From DASWJZ01 sp963805325 (GTDB lineage Bacteria; Pseudomonadota; Alphaproteobacteria; Rhizobiales; Afifellaceae), in assembly GCA_963805325.1 (NCBI GenBank), contig CAWDTS010000005.1, positions 62,001 to 126,000 of the forward strand: 64,000 nucleotides of DNA. The letters run 5' to 3'. The first letter of the stretch is position 1. The number at the start of each line of letters is the position of its first letter. Below the pieces are notes generated by a model. That model was not told the origin of the DNA. It searched no databases and saw nothing but the letters and a program-made list of their open reading frames with translations. This document shows positions 7,770 to 15,776 of the stretch, piece by piece. The position numbers and the translations under genes were made by a program.

Positions 7770-9279
7770 CGTGAGCGGCCTCCTCCGCGGCTCGAAGCGT
7801 CAGGCGAAAGACCGTGCCGCCTCCGGGATTGGACTCTACCCATAGCCTCCCGCCGTGCCCCTCGATGATGGTACGCGATATCGAAAGCCCGACACCCATG
7901 CCCTGCCGCTTCGTGGTGACGAAGGGTTGGAAGAGCTTGACGGAGACTTCGTCGGCGATGCCGGGGCCTGTATCCGTGACGCTGGCCTCCACCATTCCTT
8001 CCTCGCCGCGCGTTGAGCGCAGGAGAAGGTCGCGCCGCGGCGAGCCAGCCTCCGCCATTGCCTCGATGGCGTTGCGCATGAGGTTGAGGAACACCTGCTG
8101 CACCTGAATCTTGTCGGCGAAGACACGATCGGCGCGCGGGTCGAGATCGAAGCGGACGCGGATATCGTGCTGCTTTGCACCGACCAGCGCCAGCGCGCTC
8201 GCCTCCTCGACGAGCTTGGTCAGGCTCTCCTCCTTCATCTCGGTCTCGCCGCGCGCCACGAAATCGCGCAGGCGCCGGATGATCTCGCCGGCGCGAAGCG
8301 CCTGGTCCGCCGCCTTGTCGAGCGCCTCACGCACCCGCGCGGTCTCCGGATCGGTGCGGCCGGCGATGAGCCGGTGCGAGCCCTTCAGATAGTTGGCGAT
8401 GGCGGAAAGCGGCTGGTTCAGCTCATGCGCGAGCGCCGAAGCCATCTCGCCCATCGCCGTGAGGCGAGAGATATGGACCAGCTCCGACTGCAGCTCCTGC
8501 AGTCGCGCTTCCGTCTGCTGGCGTTCGGAAAGATCGCGGATGAAGCCGGTGAAGAAACGCCTTTCGCCGGAGCGCATCTCACCGACCGCAAGCTCCATCG
8601 GGAAGGTGGAGCCGTCTTTGCGCTCGCCGACCACCACGCGGCCGATTCCGATGATGCGTCGCTCGCCGGTGGTCAGGTAGCGGCCCAGGTATCCGTCGTG
8701 ACTTTCGCGATAGGGCGCCGGCATGAGCATCTTCACATTCTTGCCGATCGCCTCCGCCGCAGTATAGCCGAAAAGCCGCTCCGCCGCGCTTGAGAACGAC
8801 TGCATCGTGCCGGCCTCGTCGATCACGACCATAGCGTCGCGGATTGTGTCGAGGATTGAGGCAAGGTGCGCTTCGCGTGAGCTTGCATCGGCGGTGGCCC
8901 GCGCTGCGTCGACGCGTACGCGATGCAGCCATTCGCCGCAGCCCGCAATCGCTGTGCCGATCACCGCGAAGGCGATGAGATTCGGCACGCTGCCGCGGCT
9001 GAAGGCGACCAGAAAGACCGCTGCGATGACCGTCCCGAATGCTGTTGCAAGGAGGCTCGGGCCGAGTCCGCCAAAGGTGCTCGCCACGAGCACGGCTGCA
9101 ATGAAGAACAGGAGGAGTGAGTCGGCGTCGAGCGCCGACCCCAGGAGGAGGTGCAACGCCAGCGCCACGAAAACGGCAACGGCGGCCAGCGCGTAGCCGA
9201 AAGCTCCGCCCCTGCGCGGAAGGTTTGCTGGCCGAGGTGAGGGGATGCCGCCTTCGCTGGCACTGATCGTCTTGGCCAT
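7759..9279 (-). CDS. fixL: Oxygen-sensor histidine kinase FixL
   Basis: 506 aa from ATG at 9279. A GTG start at 9321 is possible but less likely. Residues about 25-115 form four membrane helices. A PAS domain (about 135-250) contains ESHDGYLGRY and IIGIGRVV: His194 and Arg214 are spaced exactly like the haem ligand His200 and distal Arg220 of Bradyrhizobium FixL, so O2 binding to haem is strongly predicted. The HisKA motif MASALAHELNQPL has phospho-acceptor His285, followed by N box LMRNAIEAM and ATP lid DTGPGIADE / GMGVGLSIS. The kinase should be active when oxygen is low and phosphorylate FixJ, encoded next. Both haem residues are intact. Confidence 0.93.
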   Translation of the reverse strand: MAKTISASEGGIPSPRPANLPRRGGAFGYALAAVAVFVALALHLLLGSALDADSLLLFFIAAVLVASTFGGLGPSLLATAFGTVIAAVFLVAFSRGSVPNLIAFAVIGTAIAGCGEWLHRVRVDAARATADASSREAHLASILDTIRDAMVVIDEAGTMQSFSSAAERLFGYTAAEAIGKNVKMLMPAPYRESHDGYLGRYLTTGERRIIGIGRVVVGERKDGSTFPMELAVGEMRSGERRFFTGFIRDLSERQQTEARLQELQSELVHISRLTAMGEMASALAHELNQPLSAIANYLKGSHRLIAGRTDPETARVREALDKAADQALRAGEIIRRLRDFVARGETEMKEESLTKLVEEASALALVGAKQHDIRVRFDLDPRADRVFADKIQVQQVFLNLMRNAIEAMAEAGSPRRDLLLRSTRGEEGMVEASVTDTGPGIADEVSVKLFQPFVTTKRQGMGVGLSISRTIIEGHGGRLWVESNPGGGTVFRLTLRAAEEAAHDAE

Positions 9280-9433
9280 ACGCTCGCTATGTGTTTGCGG
9301 CCGCTTCGGAAAGCGCCGCACCGTCCTTCATCACGCCGCTTCGGTCTCCGTAATTCTACGTAGGGTAAATACCCGAATTTTCCTCGGCAGATACACGATT
9401 TATCCCGAAAGGCATCCAAACGGAGGATTTGTC
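9280..9433. promoter_or_regulatory. fixL-fixK divergent promoter region with two dyads
   Basis: The 154-bp gap between the divergent starts contains CTACGTAG (9356-9363) and, sharing its last G, the dyad GGGTA-AA-TACCC (9363-9374). They lie 60-80 bp before the fixK-type start, where an activator site is expected. FixJ is the obvious candidate from family knowledge, but no consensus was checked. No FNR box was found here, so direct autoregulation by FixK is not evident. Confidence 0.45.
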
Positions 9434-10132
9434 ATGCTGCACTGGCGAGGCGAAAGAGCGAACGCGAAGGTCGTCCCTTTTCCGGCCGCGAGCGGTGCAG
9501 TGCGGCGCGGGTCGATCTGTGATCTGCTCGAGATGATCGGAAGCTGCATGAGCTTCAGCCGGAACGCGGAGATTTTCGGCGAGGACGAGCCGGCGGACTA
9601 TTTCTACAAGGTGGTGAGCGGGGCGGTGCGCATCTCGAAGCTCCTGAGCGACGGCCGCCGCCAGATCGGGGCTTTCTACCTGCCGGGTGAGATTTTTGGT
9701 TTGGAGATGGAGGCGGCGCACGCCTTCTCGGCGGAGGCGATCGGCGACTCCCAGATTCTCGTCGTGAAACGGAACACGTTCCTCGCCGAGGCGTCGCGTG
9801 ATTGCGCGATCGTTACCGAGATGTGGACGCAGACGATGACTCATCTGCACCGGGCGCAGAACCATATGCTGCTTCTCGGCCGCAAGAACGCGCAGGAGCG
9901 GATCGCCGCATTTCTGCTGGAGATGGCCGCGCGCCTGTCGCACACGGGCGAGATCGAGCTTCCGATGTCGCGCCAGGACATCGCCGACTATCTGGGTCTC
10001 ACCATTGAGACCGTGTCGCGAACGCTGACACAGCTTGAGCGCGACGGCCTGATTGCGATCCCTGCTTCGCGGCGGATCGTGTTCCGCGACCGCGCTGCGC
10101 TCGACCTGATGAACGACAGCCTCGCTGCCTGA
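9434..10132 (+). CDS. fixK: Crp/Fnr family transcriptional regulator, FixK type
   Basis: 232 aa from ATG at 9434, with GGAGG seven bases upstream. An N-terminal cyclic-nucleotide-binding-like beta barrel (FGEDEPADYFYKVVSGAVRI, FYLPGEIFGLE) is followed by a long dimer helix and a Crp-type helix-turn-helix MSRQDIADYLGLTIETVSRTL. The recognition helix ETVSRTL contains the E-SR residues that read TTGAT half-sites in FNR/FixK proteins. The Cys cluster of true FNR is absent: only two N-terminal Cys are seen, so it probably does not sense oxygen through an Fe-S cluster and instead relays FixLJ. Candidate target sites occur at 5801, 7115 and 14215. Confidence 0.88.
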   Translation: MLHWRGERANAKVVPFPAASGAVRRGSICDLLEMIGSCMSFSRNAEIFGEDEPADYFYKVVSGAVRISKLLSDGRRQIGAFYLPGEIFGLEMEAAHAFSAEAIGDSQILVVKRNTFLAEASRDCAIVTEMWTQTMTHLHRAQNHMLLLGRKNAQERIAAFLLEMAARLSHTGEIELPMSRQDIADYLGLTIETVSRTLTQLERDGLIAIPASRRIVFRDRAALDLMNDSLAA

Positions 10133-10159
10133 ATCCAAATCGAAGCAACGGAGATTGCG

Positions 10160-10999
10160 ATGACCGGGGTAAGAACGGTTTACGCCGTCGTTCCTGCTGC
10201 CGCCGCCGCCGAGGGTGCGGTCGCGGCATTTCAAGCGCTTCCGCTTGCCGACAAGGCCCGTCTGGTCGGGCTTCACGTCGCGCCGCTTGCGATAACCTAC
10301 GGACTGGCCACCGACATGGCGCTCGCCTCCTTCATCGAGGCGCAGATGGCCGCCGCCGACGACGAGCGGAAAGCGGCGGAAGCCGCTTTCGTCGGGGTCG
10401 CCAAGAAGGCCGGAATCGCTTTCGAATGGCGCGCCGAGAAGTCGCCCGACAACCTTGTATCGCCGCACGCCGGCGCGATGTCGCGCGCCGCCGACCTGAT
10501 CCTCTGCCCGCAGCTTCCGAGCGAGGCCTCGATCGGCCGGCATCAGCTTGAGGAGGTCGTTTTCAATTCCGGTCGCCCGGTGATCGGGCTTCCCGTTGGT
10601 TGGTCGTTCCGTAAGCTCGGCAACCGCGTGCTCATCGCCTGGGACGGCGGCCGTGAGGCAGCGCGCGCCGCGTTCGACGCGTTGCCGATCCTCGTCGGCG
10701 CAGAGGCGGTTCTCATCGTCTCCGTCCAGGGTCTCCTAGAAGACCCGGTGCGTCAATTTACGCCCGGCGACGATATCGCGGCGACGCTCTCCCGGCACGG
10801 CGTGCGCGTGGAGACGACGGTGGTTCGCGCCACGCGAGGCAGCGTTCGGGAGGAGCTCAAGGCCCACGCGCTGGATTTCGCCGCCGACTTGACGGTGATG
10901 GGCTGCTACGGGCATTCGCGCATTCGCGAGCGCATCCTCGGCGGCGTTTCGCGCGGCATGCTGAGGGAAATTCCGTTTCCGCTTCTGCTCGCCAACTGA
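10160..10999 (+). CDS. Universal stress protein, tandem UspA domains
   Basis: 279 aa. The second half is a clear UspA domain: NRVLIAWDGGREAARA at its start and a nucleotide-binding-loop-like GCYGHSRIRERILGGVSRGMLREIPFPLLL at its end. The first half is more divergent but has LILCPQ and an EEVVFNSGRPVIGLP segment. The family is cytoplasmic and often induced by low oxygen in bacteria with FixK/FNR regulators. It lies 27 bp after fixK and 12 bp before the P-type ATPase gene, all on one strand, so the three are probably one transcript. Confidence 0.88.
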   Translation: MTGVRTVYAVVPAAAAAEGAVAAFQALPLADKARLVGLHVAPLAITYGLATDMALASFIEAQMAAADDERKAAEAAFVGVAKKAGIAFEWRAEKSPDNLVSPHAGAMSRAADLILCPQLPSEASIGRHQLEEVVFNSGRPVIGLPVGWSFRKLGNRVLIAWDGGREAARAAFDALPILVGAEAVLIVSVQGLLEDPVRQFTPGDDIAATLSRHGVRVETTVVRATRGSVREELKAHALDFAADLTVMGCYGHSRIRERILGGVSRGMLREIPFPLLLAN

Positions 11000-11011
11000 C
11001 GGGACAGCACG

Positions 11012-13807
11012 ATGACGCTCGACGGCCCAGCCGAAAGGCCAGGCCCTGCCGATCGTTCGTTGCCTCAGGCGGTTGGCGTCAAAGTTCCGACTGAACCGGC
11101 GAACGGCCGGGCGCCTTGGCATGCGCTGTCGGCGGAAGCCGCCACCGAGCGTCTCGCGACCACCGCGTCCGGGCTCTCCGCGGCGGAAGCGCAAAGCCGG
11201 CTGATCCGCTTCGGCCCGAACGCGCTGCCGGAGCCGCCGCGCCGCACGATCCTCGGTATCTTCATAGGCCAGCTCAAGAGCCCGCTCGTTTATCTGTTGC
11301 TTGCCGCGGCGGCGGTATCGATTGCGCTCGGCGAGTTCTCCGACGCCTGGTTCATCGGCGCCGTCCTCGTTCTGAACTCGGCGATCGGTGGCAGCCAAGA
11401 ATGGCGCGCGGAGATCAACACCGCGGCGCTCCGCTCCTCCATCAAGGCCACGAGCCGTGTTCTTCGCGACGGCGCGGTCAGGCTGATCGAGAGTGCCGGC
11501 CTCGTACCGGGCGATGTCGTGCTGATCGAGGCCGGCGACCGCGTGCCCGCCGACATGCGCCTGCTGCAGGCATTCGATGCGCGGGCGGACGAATCCGCGC
11601 TGACCGGCGAATCCTACGCGGTCGACAAATCCGCCCGGCAGGAGCTCGCGCCGGAGGCGTCCGTCGCCGACCGCTCGACGATGCTGCATGCCAGCACCAA
11701 CATGCTGACCGGGCGCTCCGAGGCCGTGGTGGTCGCGACGGGCTTCGAGACCGAGATCGGGCGCATCGCGCGCGAGCTTGCCAAGGCCGCGCCGCCCCCG
11801 CCGCTGACGCAGCGGCTTGAGCGCTTCAGCCGCAAGCTCGGGCTGATCGTGATCGCGATGATGGCGCTAATCGTCGCCGGCCAGCTCTACGCCGGGAACT
11901 CGCTGCGCCAGACCTTCTTCGTGGCCGTCGCGCTTGCCGTTGCCGCCATTCCGGAGGGCCTGCCGGTCGCCGTGACAGTCGCGCTCTCCATCGCGACGCG
12001 GCGCATGGCGCGGCGCAACGTCATCGTACGCCATTTGCCGGCTGTCGAAGGGCTTGGCTCCTGCACCGTGGTGGCGAGCGACAAGACCGGCACGCTGACC
12101 GCAAACGCACTGACCGCCAAACGCCTCTGGCTTCCCACATTCGGCGCCGTGCAGGTCGGTGGCGAGGGGTATGACGCGCACGGCGACTTCCGTTTCGAGA
12201 CGCAAGAAGACGGCGCAGACGCACTGCCGGCGGTCCGCGAGGCGGCCATGTCGGCGACGCTCTGCAACGACGCGACCTACGAGCCCGCCGATGGGGATTC
12301 GGGTCGAAGCGGTGACACGCTCGACGTGGCGCTCCTCGTGCTCGCCGTGAAGGCGGGGCTTCGGCTTCCGGCGATCCGCGCCGAGTCGGAGCGCATCGGT
12401 GAAATCCCCTTTGCGGCGGAACGTCGCTTCGCCGCCACGCTCAACTCTCACCCGGGGAACATCAAGCTCCATGCGAAAGGCGCGCCGGAAGTGATTCTGC
12501 CGCTTTGCGAAAACGGCGGCGCGGAAGCGCATCTCGCAGCGGAGCGCATGGCCGAGGATGGGCTTCGTGTGGTCGCTGTCGCCACGAAGGCGGTGAAGGA
12601 TGAAGGGCCTTTCGCGACCTCCGACATCGAGGCGGAGCTCGGCGGCCTCACGCTTCTCGCACTCGTCGGATTCATTGATCCCTTGCGGCCGGAGGCGCGC
12701 GAGGCTGTCTCCGCGTGCCGGCAGGCCGGCGTCTCGGTCCGCATGGTGACAGGCGACCATCCGGTGACGGCGCTTGCGATCGCGCGCGAGCTTGGGCTGG
12801 CGGAGGACATGAGCGAAGTCACCACGGGGCGCGAGATCGTGGCGCTGACCGCCGCGCCCGAAGAGCTTCGCGCCCGGCTTGCCGAGGCAAAGGTCTTTGC
12901 GCGCGTCGAGCCGACGCAGAAGGTGGATATCGTCGAGGCGCTGAAGGCGGCCGGTCACATCGTCGCGATGACCGGTGACGGCGTGAACGACGCCCCGGCC
13001 TTGCGCCGTGCCGATCTCGGCGTCGCCATGGGCAAGAGCGGCACCGACGTGGCGCGCGACGCTGCGGACCTCGTCATCGCCGACGACAATTTCGCCTCCG
13101 TCGTCGCAGGCATCCAGGAAGGGCGCGCGGCTTACGCCAACATCCGCAAGGTCATCTACCTGCTCGTCTCGACCGGCGCCGCGGAGGTCGTGATCTTCCT
13201 GTTGGCGACACTGACGGCGCAGCCGCTGCCGCTTAGCGCCGTGCAGCTTCTCTGGCTGAATCTCGTGACGAACGGCGGGCAGGACGTGGCGCTGGCCTTC
13301 GAAGGGCGCGAGGCGGGATTGCTGCGACGCGGGCCGCGTCCGGTGAACGAGCCGATCTTCGACCGGCTGATGATCGCGGAAAGCACAGTCTCCGGCTTGG
13401 CGATGGGGGGCGCAAGCTTCGCTTTCTTCGTCTGGGCGCTCTCTCAGGGCTGGAGCGAGTATGACGCGCGAAACGCGCTCCTCTTCCTGCTCGTCCTCTT
13501 CGAAAACGTTCAGGTCTTCAACTGCCGCTCCGAGACGCGCTCCGCCTTCCGCATCCCGTTCTCGAACAATTGGCCGGTGATCGTCTCTGTCGTCGGCGCC
13601 CAGGCCGTCCAGATCGGCGCGGCCTTCGTCCCCGGCCTCCGCGATGTCCTGGAGATGCACCCGATCTCGGTCGAGCTTTGGCTGGCGCTCGTGCCGATCT
13701 CGCTGTCGCTGCTTCTCGTGATGGAGCTTTTCAAGCTCGTCTGGGGGAGCAGCGAAAGAGGCCGCGCAGGGTCAGATCACGCCCGCCGGACGGATACGAC
13801 GCGGTAG
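11012..13807 (+). CDS. P2-type cation-translocating ATPase
   Basis: 931 aa, full length for a P2 ATPase. It has an N-terminal cation-ATPase domain (WHALSAEAATERLATT), actuator motif ESALTGES, phosphorylation motif SDKTGTLT with Asp357, ion-site motif IPEGLP at about 313-318, hinge MVTGDHPVTALAIA and TGDGVNDAPAL, and six C-terminal helices. The PEGLP form places it with Ca2+/Na+/K+/Mg2+ ATPases rather than heavy-metal P1B pumps, because there is no CPC and no N-terminal metal-binding CxxC. The exact ion cannot be read. Genes of this type often follow Usp genes in low-oxygen clusters. Its last 31 bp overlap the convergent gene ending at 13777. Confidence 0.88.
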   Translation: MTLDGPAERPGPADRSLPQAVGVKVPTEPANGRAPWHALSAEAATERLATTASGLSAAEAQSRLIRFGPNALPEPPRRTILGIFIGQLKSPLVYLLLAAAAVSIALGEFSDAWFIGAVLVLNSAIGGSQEWRAEINTAALRSSIKATSRVLRDGAVRLIESAGLVPGDVVLIEAGDRVPADMRLLQAFDARADESALTGESYAVDKSARQELAPEASVADRSTMLHASTNMLTGRSEAVVVATGFETEIGRIARELAKAAPPPPLTQRLERFSRKLGLIVIAMMALIVAGQLYAGNSLRQTFFVAVALAVAAIPEGLPVAVTVALSIATRRMARRNVIVRHLPAVEGLGSCTVVASDKTGTLTANALTAKRLWLPTFGAVQVGGEGYDAHGDFRFETQEDGADALPAVREAAMSATLCNDATYEPADGDSGRSGDTLDVALLVLAVKAGLRLPAIRAESERIGEIPFAAERRFAATLNSHPGNIKLHAKGAPEVILPLCENGGAEAHLAAERMAEDGLRVVAVATKAVKDEGPFATSDIEAELGGLTLLALVGFIDPLRPEAREAVSACRQAGVSVRMVTGDHPVTALAIARELGLAEDMSEVTTGREIVALTAAPEELRARLAEAKVFARVEPTQKVDIVEALKAAGHIVAMTGDGVNDAPALRRADLGVAMGKSGTDVARDAADLVIADDNFASVVAGIQEGRAAYANIRKVIYLLVSTGAAEVVIFLLATLTAQPLPLSAVQLLWLNLVTNGGQDVALAFEGREAGLLRRGPRPVNEPIFDRLMIAESTVSGLAMGGASFAFFVWALSQGWSEYDARNALLFLLVLFENVQVFNCRSETRSAFRIPFSNNWPVIVSVVGAQAVQIGAAFVPGLRDVLEMHPISVELWLALVPISLSLLLVMELFKLVWGSSERGRAGSDHARRTDTTR

Positions 13808-14160
13808 GTGTGCATGTGACCATGCTCGTCGCGGATCGAGATGTATTCGTTGAGCAGGAACTGCTCGCTGCCGAGATGGTAGGCATTCTCGTCGTCGCGC
13901 GTCGTGTCCTGATCGTAGTCGAAATACCAGGCTCCGCCGGGCTTGCGGGCAAGCCGCCCCACCATATCGTCCTCGCCCTCGCGGAAGCGATGGACGCGGC
14001 ACTCTTCCTTGTGCTTCCGCCAGATGTCGGCCATCAGCCGCCGATCCTCGTCGAGCGGCGCCAGGAGATCGTAGCCCGTCGCGTTGCTGCCTTCCGGGTG
14101 GCCCGGCTCGCGGGCGAGCTCCAGGCGGATCTGGCGGAATTCGGTGGGAAGAGAGGACAT
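13777..14160 (-). CDS. Conserved protein of unknown function in low-oxygen block
   Basis: 127 aa. It starts MSSLPTEFRQIRLELARE and contains EPGHPEGS, GYDLLAPLDEDRRL and a C-terminal strand pair EYISIRDEHGHMHTYRVVSV. There is no signal peptide or membrane helix. The sequence looks like a compact conserved alpha-beta protein seen in alphaproteobacteria, but I cannot name a function. The coding frame is preferred over an overlapping frame because it has the regular start, full length and conserved-looking ends. A FixK/FNR-like box lies about 62 bp upstream. Its 3' end overlaps the ATPase gene on the opposite strand by 31 bp. Confidence 0.75.
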   Translation of the reverse strand: MSSLPTEFRQIRLELAREPGHPEGSNATGYDLLAPLDEDRRLMADIWRKHKEECRVHRFREGEDDMVGRLARKPGGAWYFDYDQDTTRDDENAYHLGSEQFLLNEYISIRDEHGHMHTYRVVSVRRA

Positions 14161-14214
14161 GTTTTCGTTCCTTGATGTCTTTTCCAGAACCTAGCGTTCG
14201 GCCGCCCCATGCCA

Positions 14215-14228
14215 TTGATCGGCGTCAA
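14215..14228. promoter_or_regulatory. Candidate FixK/FNR box in the 14161-14311 intergenic region
   Basis: TTGAT-CGGC-GTCAA has one mismatch to TTGAT-N4-ATCAA. It lies in the 151-bp divergent gap, centred about 62 bp before the unknown gene (minus) and about 90 bp before the LysR gene (plus). It fits control of the 127-aa gene as part of the local low-oxygen set. Confidence 0.5.
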
Positions 14229-14311
14229 TCAGCATTTCGGCGAAGCCGCCCGCCGCAGAGCGCTTTTTGTTACCACACCTCGGGCGGGCCGAACTGTTGT
14301 AGGCTCGAAGC

Positions 14312-15202
14312 ATGATCGACAAGCTCGAATTCCTGCTGGCGCTCGCCAAGGAGCAGCATTTCGGGCGGGCGGCGGAGACCTGCGGCGTCTCCCAGCCGAC
14401 GCTCTCCGCGGGAATCAAGAGCCTGGAAGATTCGCTCGGCGTGCTCCTCGTGCAGCGCGGCTCGCGCTTCCACTCCTTCACGCCTGAAGGCGAGCGCGTG
14501 CTCGACTGGGCACGCCGTATTGTCGGCGACAGCCGCGCGCTCCGGCAGGAGATCGAATCGCTGAAGCACGGGCTTTCGGGACATCTGCGCATCGCCGCCA
14601 TTCCGACCGCGCTCGCCATCGTCGCCGATGTGACGACGCCCTATCGCGAGAGGCACCCGAACGTCACCTTCACCATCCTCTCGCGGAACTCGATCGAGAT
14701 TCTGGCGATGCTCGAGAACCTCGAGATCGACGCCGGCATCACCTATCTCGACAATGAGCCGCTCGGGCGCGTCAATTCCGTTCCGATCTATTTGGAGCGG
14801 TATCGCCTGGTGACCTCCGTCGAAGGTCCGTTCGGCGACCGAAAAAGCGTGACCTGGGCGGAGGTCGGCACCGTCCCGCTTTGCCTGCTGACACCCGACA
14901 TGCAGAACCGCCGTATCATCGATGCGCTGCTCGTCGCCGCCGGCGCGCGTCCGCAGACGACGCTCGAGTCGAATTCCATGATCGTGCTCTATTCGCATGT
15001 TCGGACCGGGCGCTGGGCCAGCGTCATGCCGGAGAAGCTCGCCTCGACGCTTGGCCTGACCGATCGCGTGCGTGCCATCCCGATCGTGGAGCCGGACGCC
15101 ACCCACACCGTCGGTCTTGTCGTGCCGCATCGCGAGCCGATGACCCCGCTCGCGCTGGCGCTAGTCGCCGAGGCGAGGAAGGTCGCGTCATTCCCGGCCT
15201 AA
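14312..15202 (+). CDS. LysR family regulator adjacent to formate dehydrogenase operon (FdsR-like)
   Basis: 296 aa. The N-terminal winged helix-turn-helix is FLLALAKEQHFGRAAETCGVSQPTLSAGIKSLEDSLGVLLVQR, followed by the long linker helix and a substrate-binding domain (HLRIAAIPTALAIV, VTFTILSRNSIEILAMLE, SVMPEKLA). It lies directly upstream of, and co-directional with, the fds genes. LysR genes in this position regulate formate dehydrogenase in several methylotrophs and autotrophs. The next 41 bp after its stop form a perfect inverted repeat with the T-N11-A spacing of LysR boxes, a likely operator. The ligand is unknown, with formate the obvious candidate. Confidence 0.88.
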   Translation: MIDKLEFLLALAKEQHFGRAAETCGVSQPTLSAGIKSLEDSLGVLLVQRGSRFHSFTPEGERVLDWARRIVGDSRALRQEIESLKHGLSGHLRIAAIPTALAIVADVTTPYRERHPNVTFTILSRNSIEILAMLENLEIDAGITYLDNEPLGRVNSVPIYLERYRLVTSVEGPFGDRKSVTWAEVGTVPLCLLTPDMQNRRIIDALLVAAGARPQTTLESNSMIVLYSHVRTGRWASVMPEKLASTLGLTDRVRAIPIVEPDATHTVGLVVPHREPMTPLALALVAEARKVASFPA

Positions 15203-15243
15203 GACCGGTCGATCGATAGAAATATCCTATCGATCGACCGGTC
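15203..15243. promoter_or_regulatory. Perfect 17-bp inverted repeat, candidate LysR operator or terminator
   Basis: Left arm 15203-15219 (GACCGGTCGATCGATAG) and right arm 15227-15243 are perfect reverse complements around AAATATC. The core ATAG-N7-CTAT has T-N11-A spacing, the LysR-type box. The first base follows the LysR stop codon directly. There is no T tract after it, which argues against a simple terminator, though the RNA stem could still end or stabilise the lysR message. Confidence 0.6.
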
Positions 15244-15276
15244 AGCTTTATTGATTTCTTGCCGGTTCTCGTGCTT

Positions 15277-15297
15277 TTGATCGGTTTCTACGATCAA
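15277..15297. promoter_or_regulatory. TTGATC-N9-GATCAA dyad before fdsG
   Basis: A 6-bp perfect inverted repeat, TTGATC (15277-15282) and GATCAA (15292-15297), ends 10 bp before the fdsG ATG. The 9-bp spacer is too long for an FNR box. It may be a second contact for the LysR protein or an RNA hairpin near the ribosome-binding site. Confidence 0.4.
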
Positions 15298-15307
15298 GGA
15301 CGTCCAA

Positions 15308-15776
15308 ATGTCGGGCGATAGCCACGACGCACTCGTTCGCGAGATCATCGATGCTCACCGCGGCGTCGATGGCGCGGCGCTTCCGATCCTGCACAAGATC
15401 CAGGAGGCGCTGGGCTATGTGCCGGACACTGCTTTGCCGGTCGTCGCCGCGGCACTCAACATCTCGCGCGCAGAGATTTACGGCATCGTCACCTTCTATC
15501 ACGACTACCGCCGCGAGCCGGCGGGGCGGCACGTGGTGAAGCTCTGCCGCGCTGAGGCCTGCCAATCAATGGGCGGGCGCGAAATCGCGGAGCAGCTCAC
15601 GAAGCGGCTCGGCATCGATTTCGGCGAAACCTCGCCCGACGGCCGCGTGACGCTGGAGGCCGTCTATTGCCTCGGCCTCTGCGCGACTGCTCCCTCCGCG
15701 ATGGTCGACGGCCGCGTCGTCGGCCGCATTGATCGCGAGAAGGCGGAGCACGATAGCCGCGGAGGTCAATCGATGA
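15308..15776 (+). CDS. fdsG: NAD-dependent formate dehydrogenase gamma subunit (frameshifted as sequenced)
   Basis: NuoE-like thioredoxin-fold [2Fe-2S] subunit of about 155 aa. Ligands are visible in KLCRAEACQ and YCLGLCATAP. It passes electrons between FdsB and FdsA in the soluble FDH complex. As sequenced the frame runs straight into fdsB, giving a fusion. Removing one G at 15752 gives REKAEHIAAEVNR and a TGA at 15774-15776 that overlaps the fdsB ATG (ATGA). That is the normal arrangement, so the fusion is judged an artefact. The ribosome-binding site GGAGG for fdsB lies inside the fdsG end, also consistent. Confidence 0.85.

Noticed and set aside
11867..13660. 597-codon open frame on the minus strand
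   Set aside because: Antisense to the P-type ATPase and without any recognisable motif.
15277..15297. FNR/FixK box before fdsG
   Set aside because: Half-sites match but the spacer is 9 bp where FNR/FixK needs 4.
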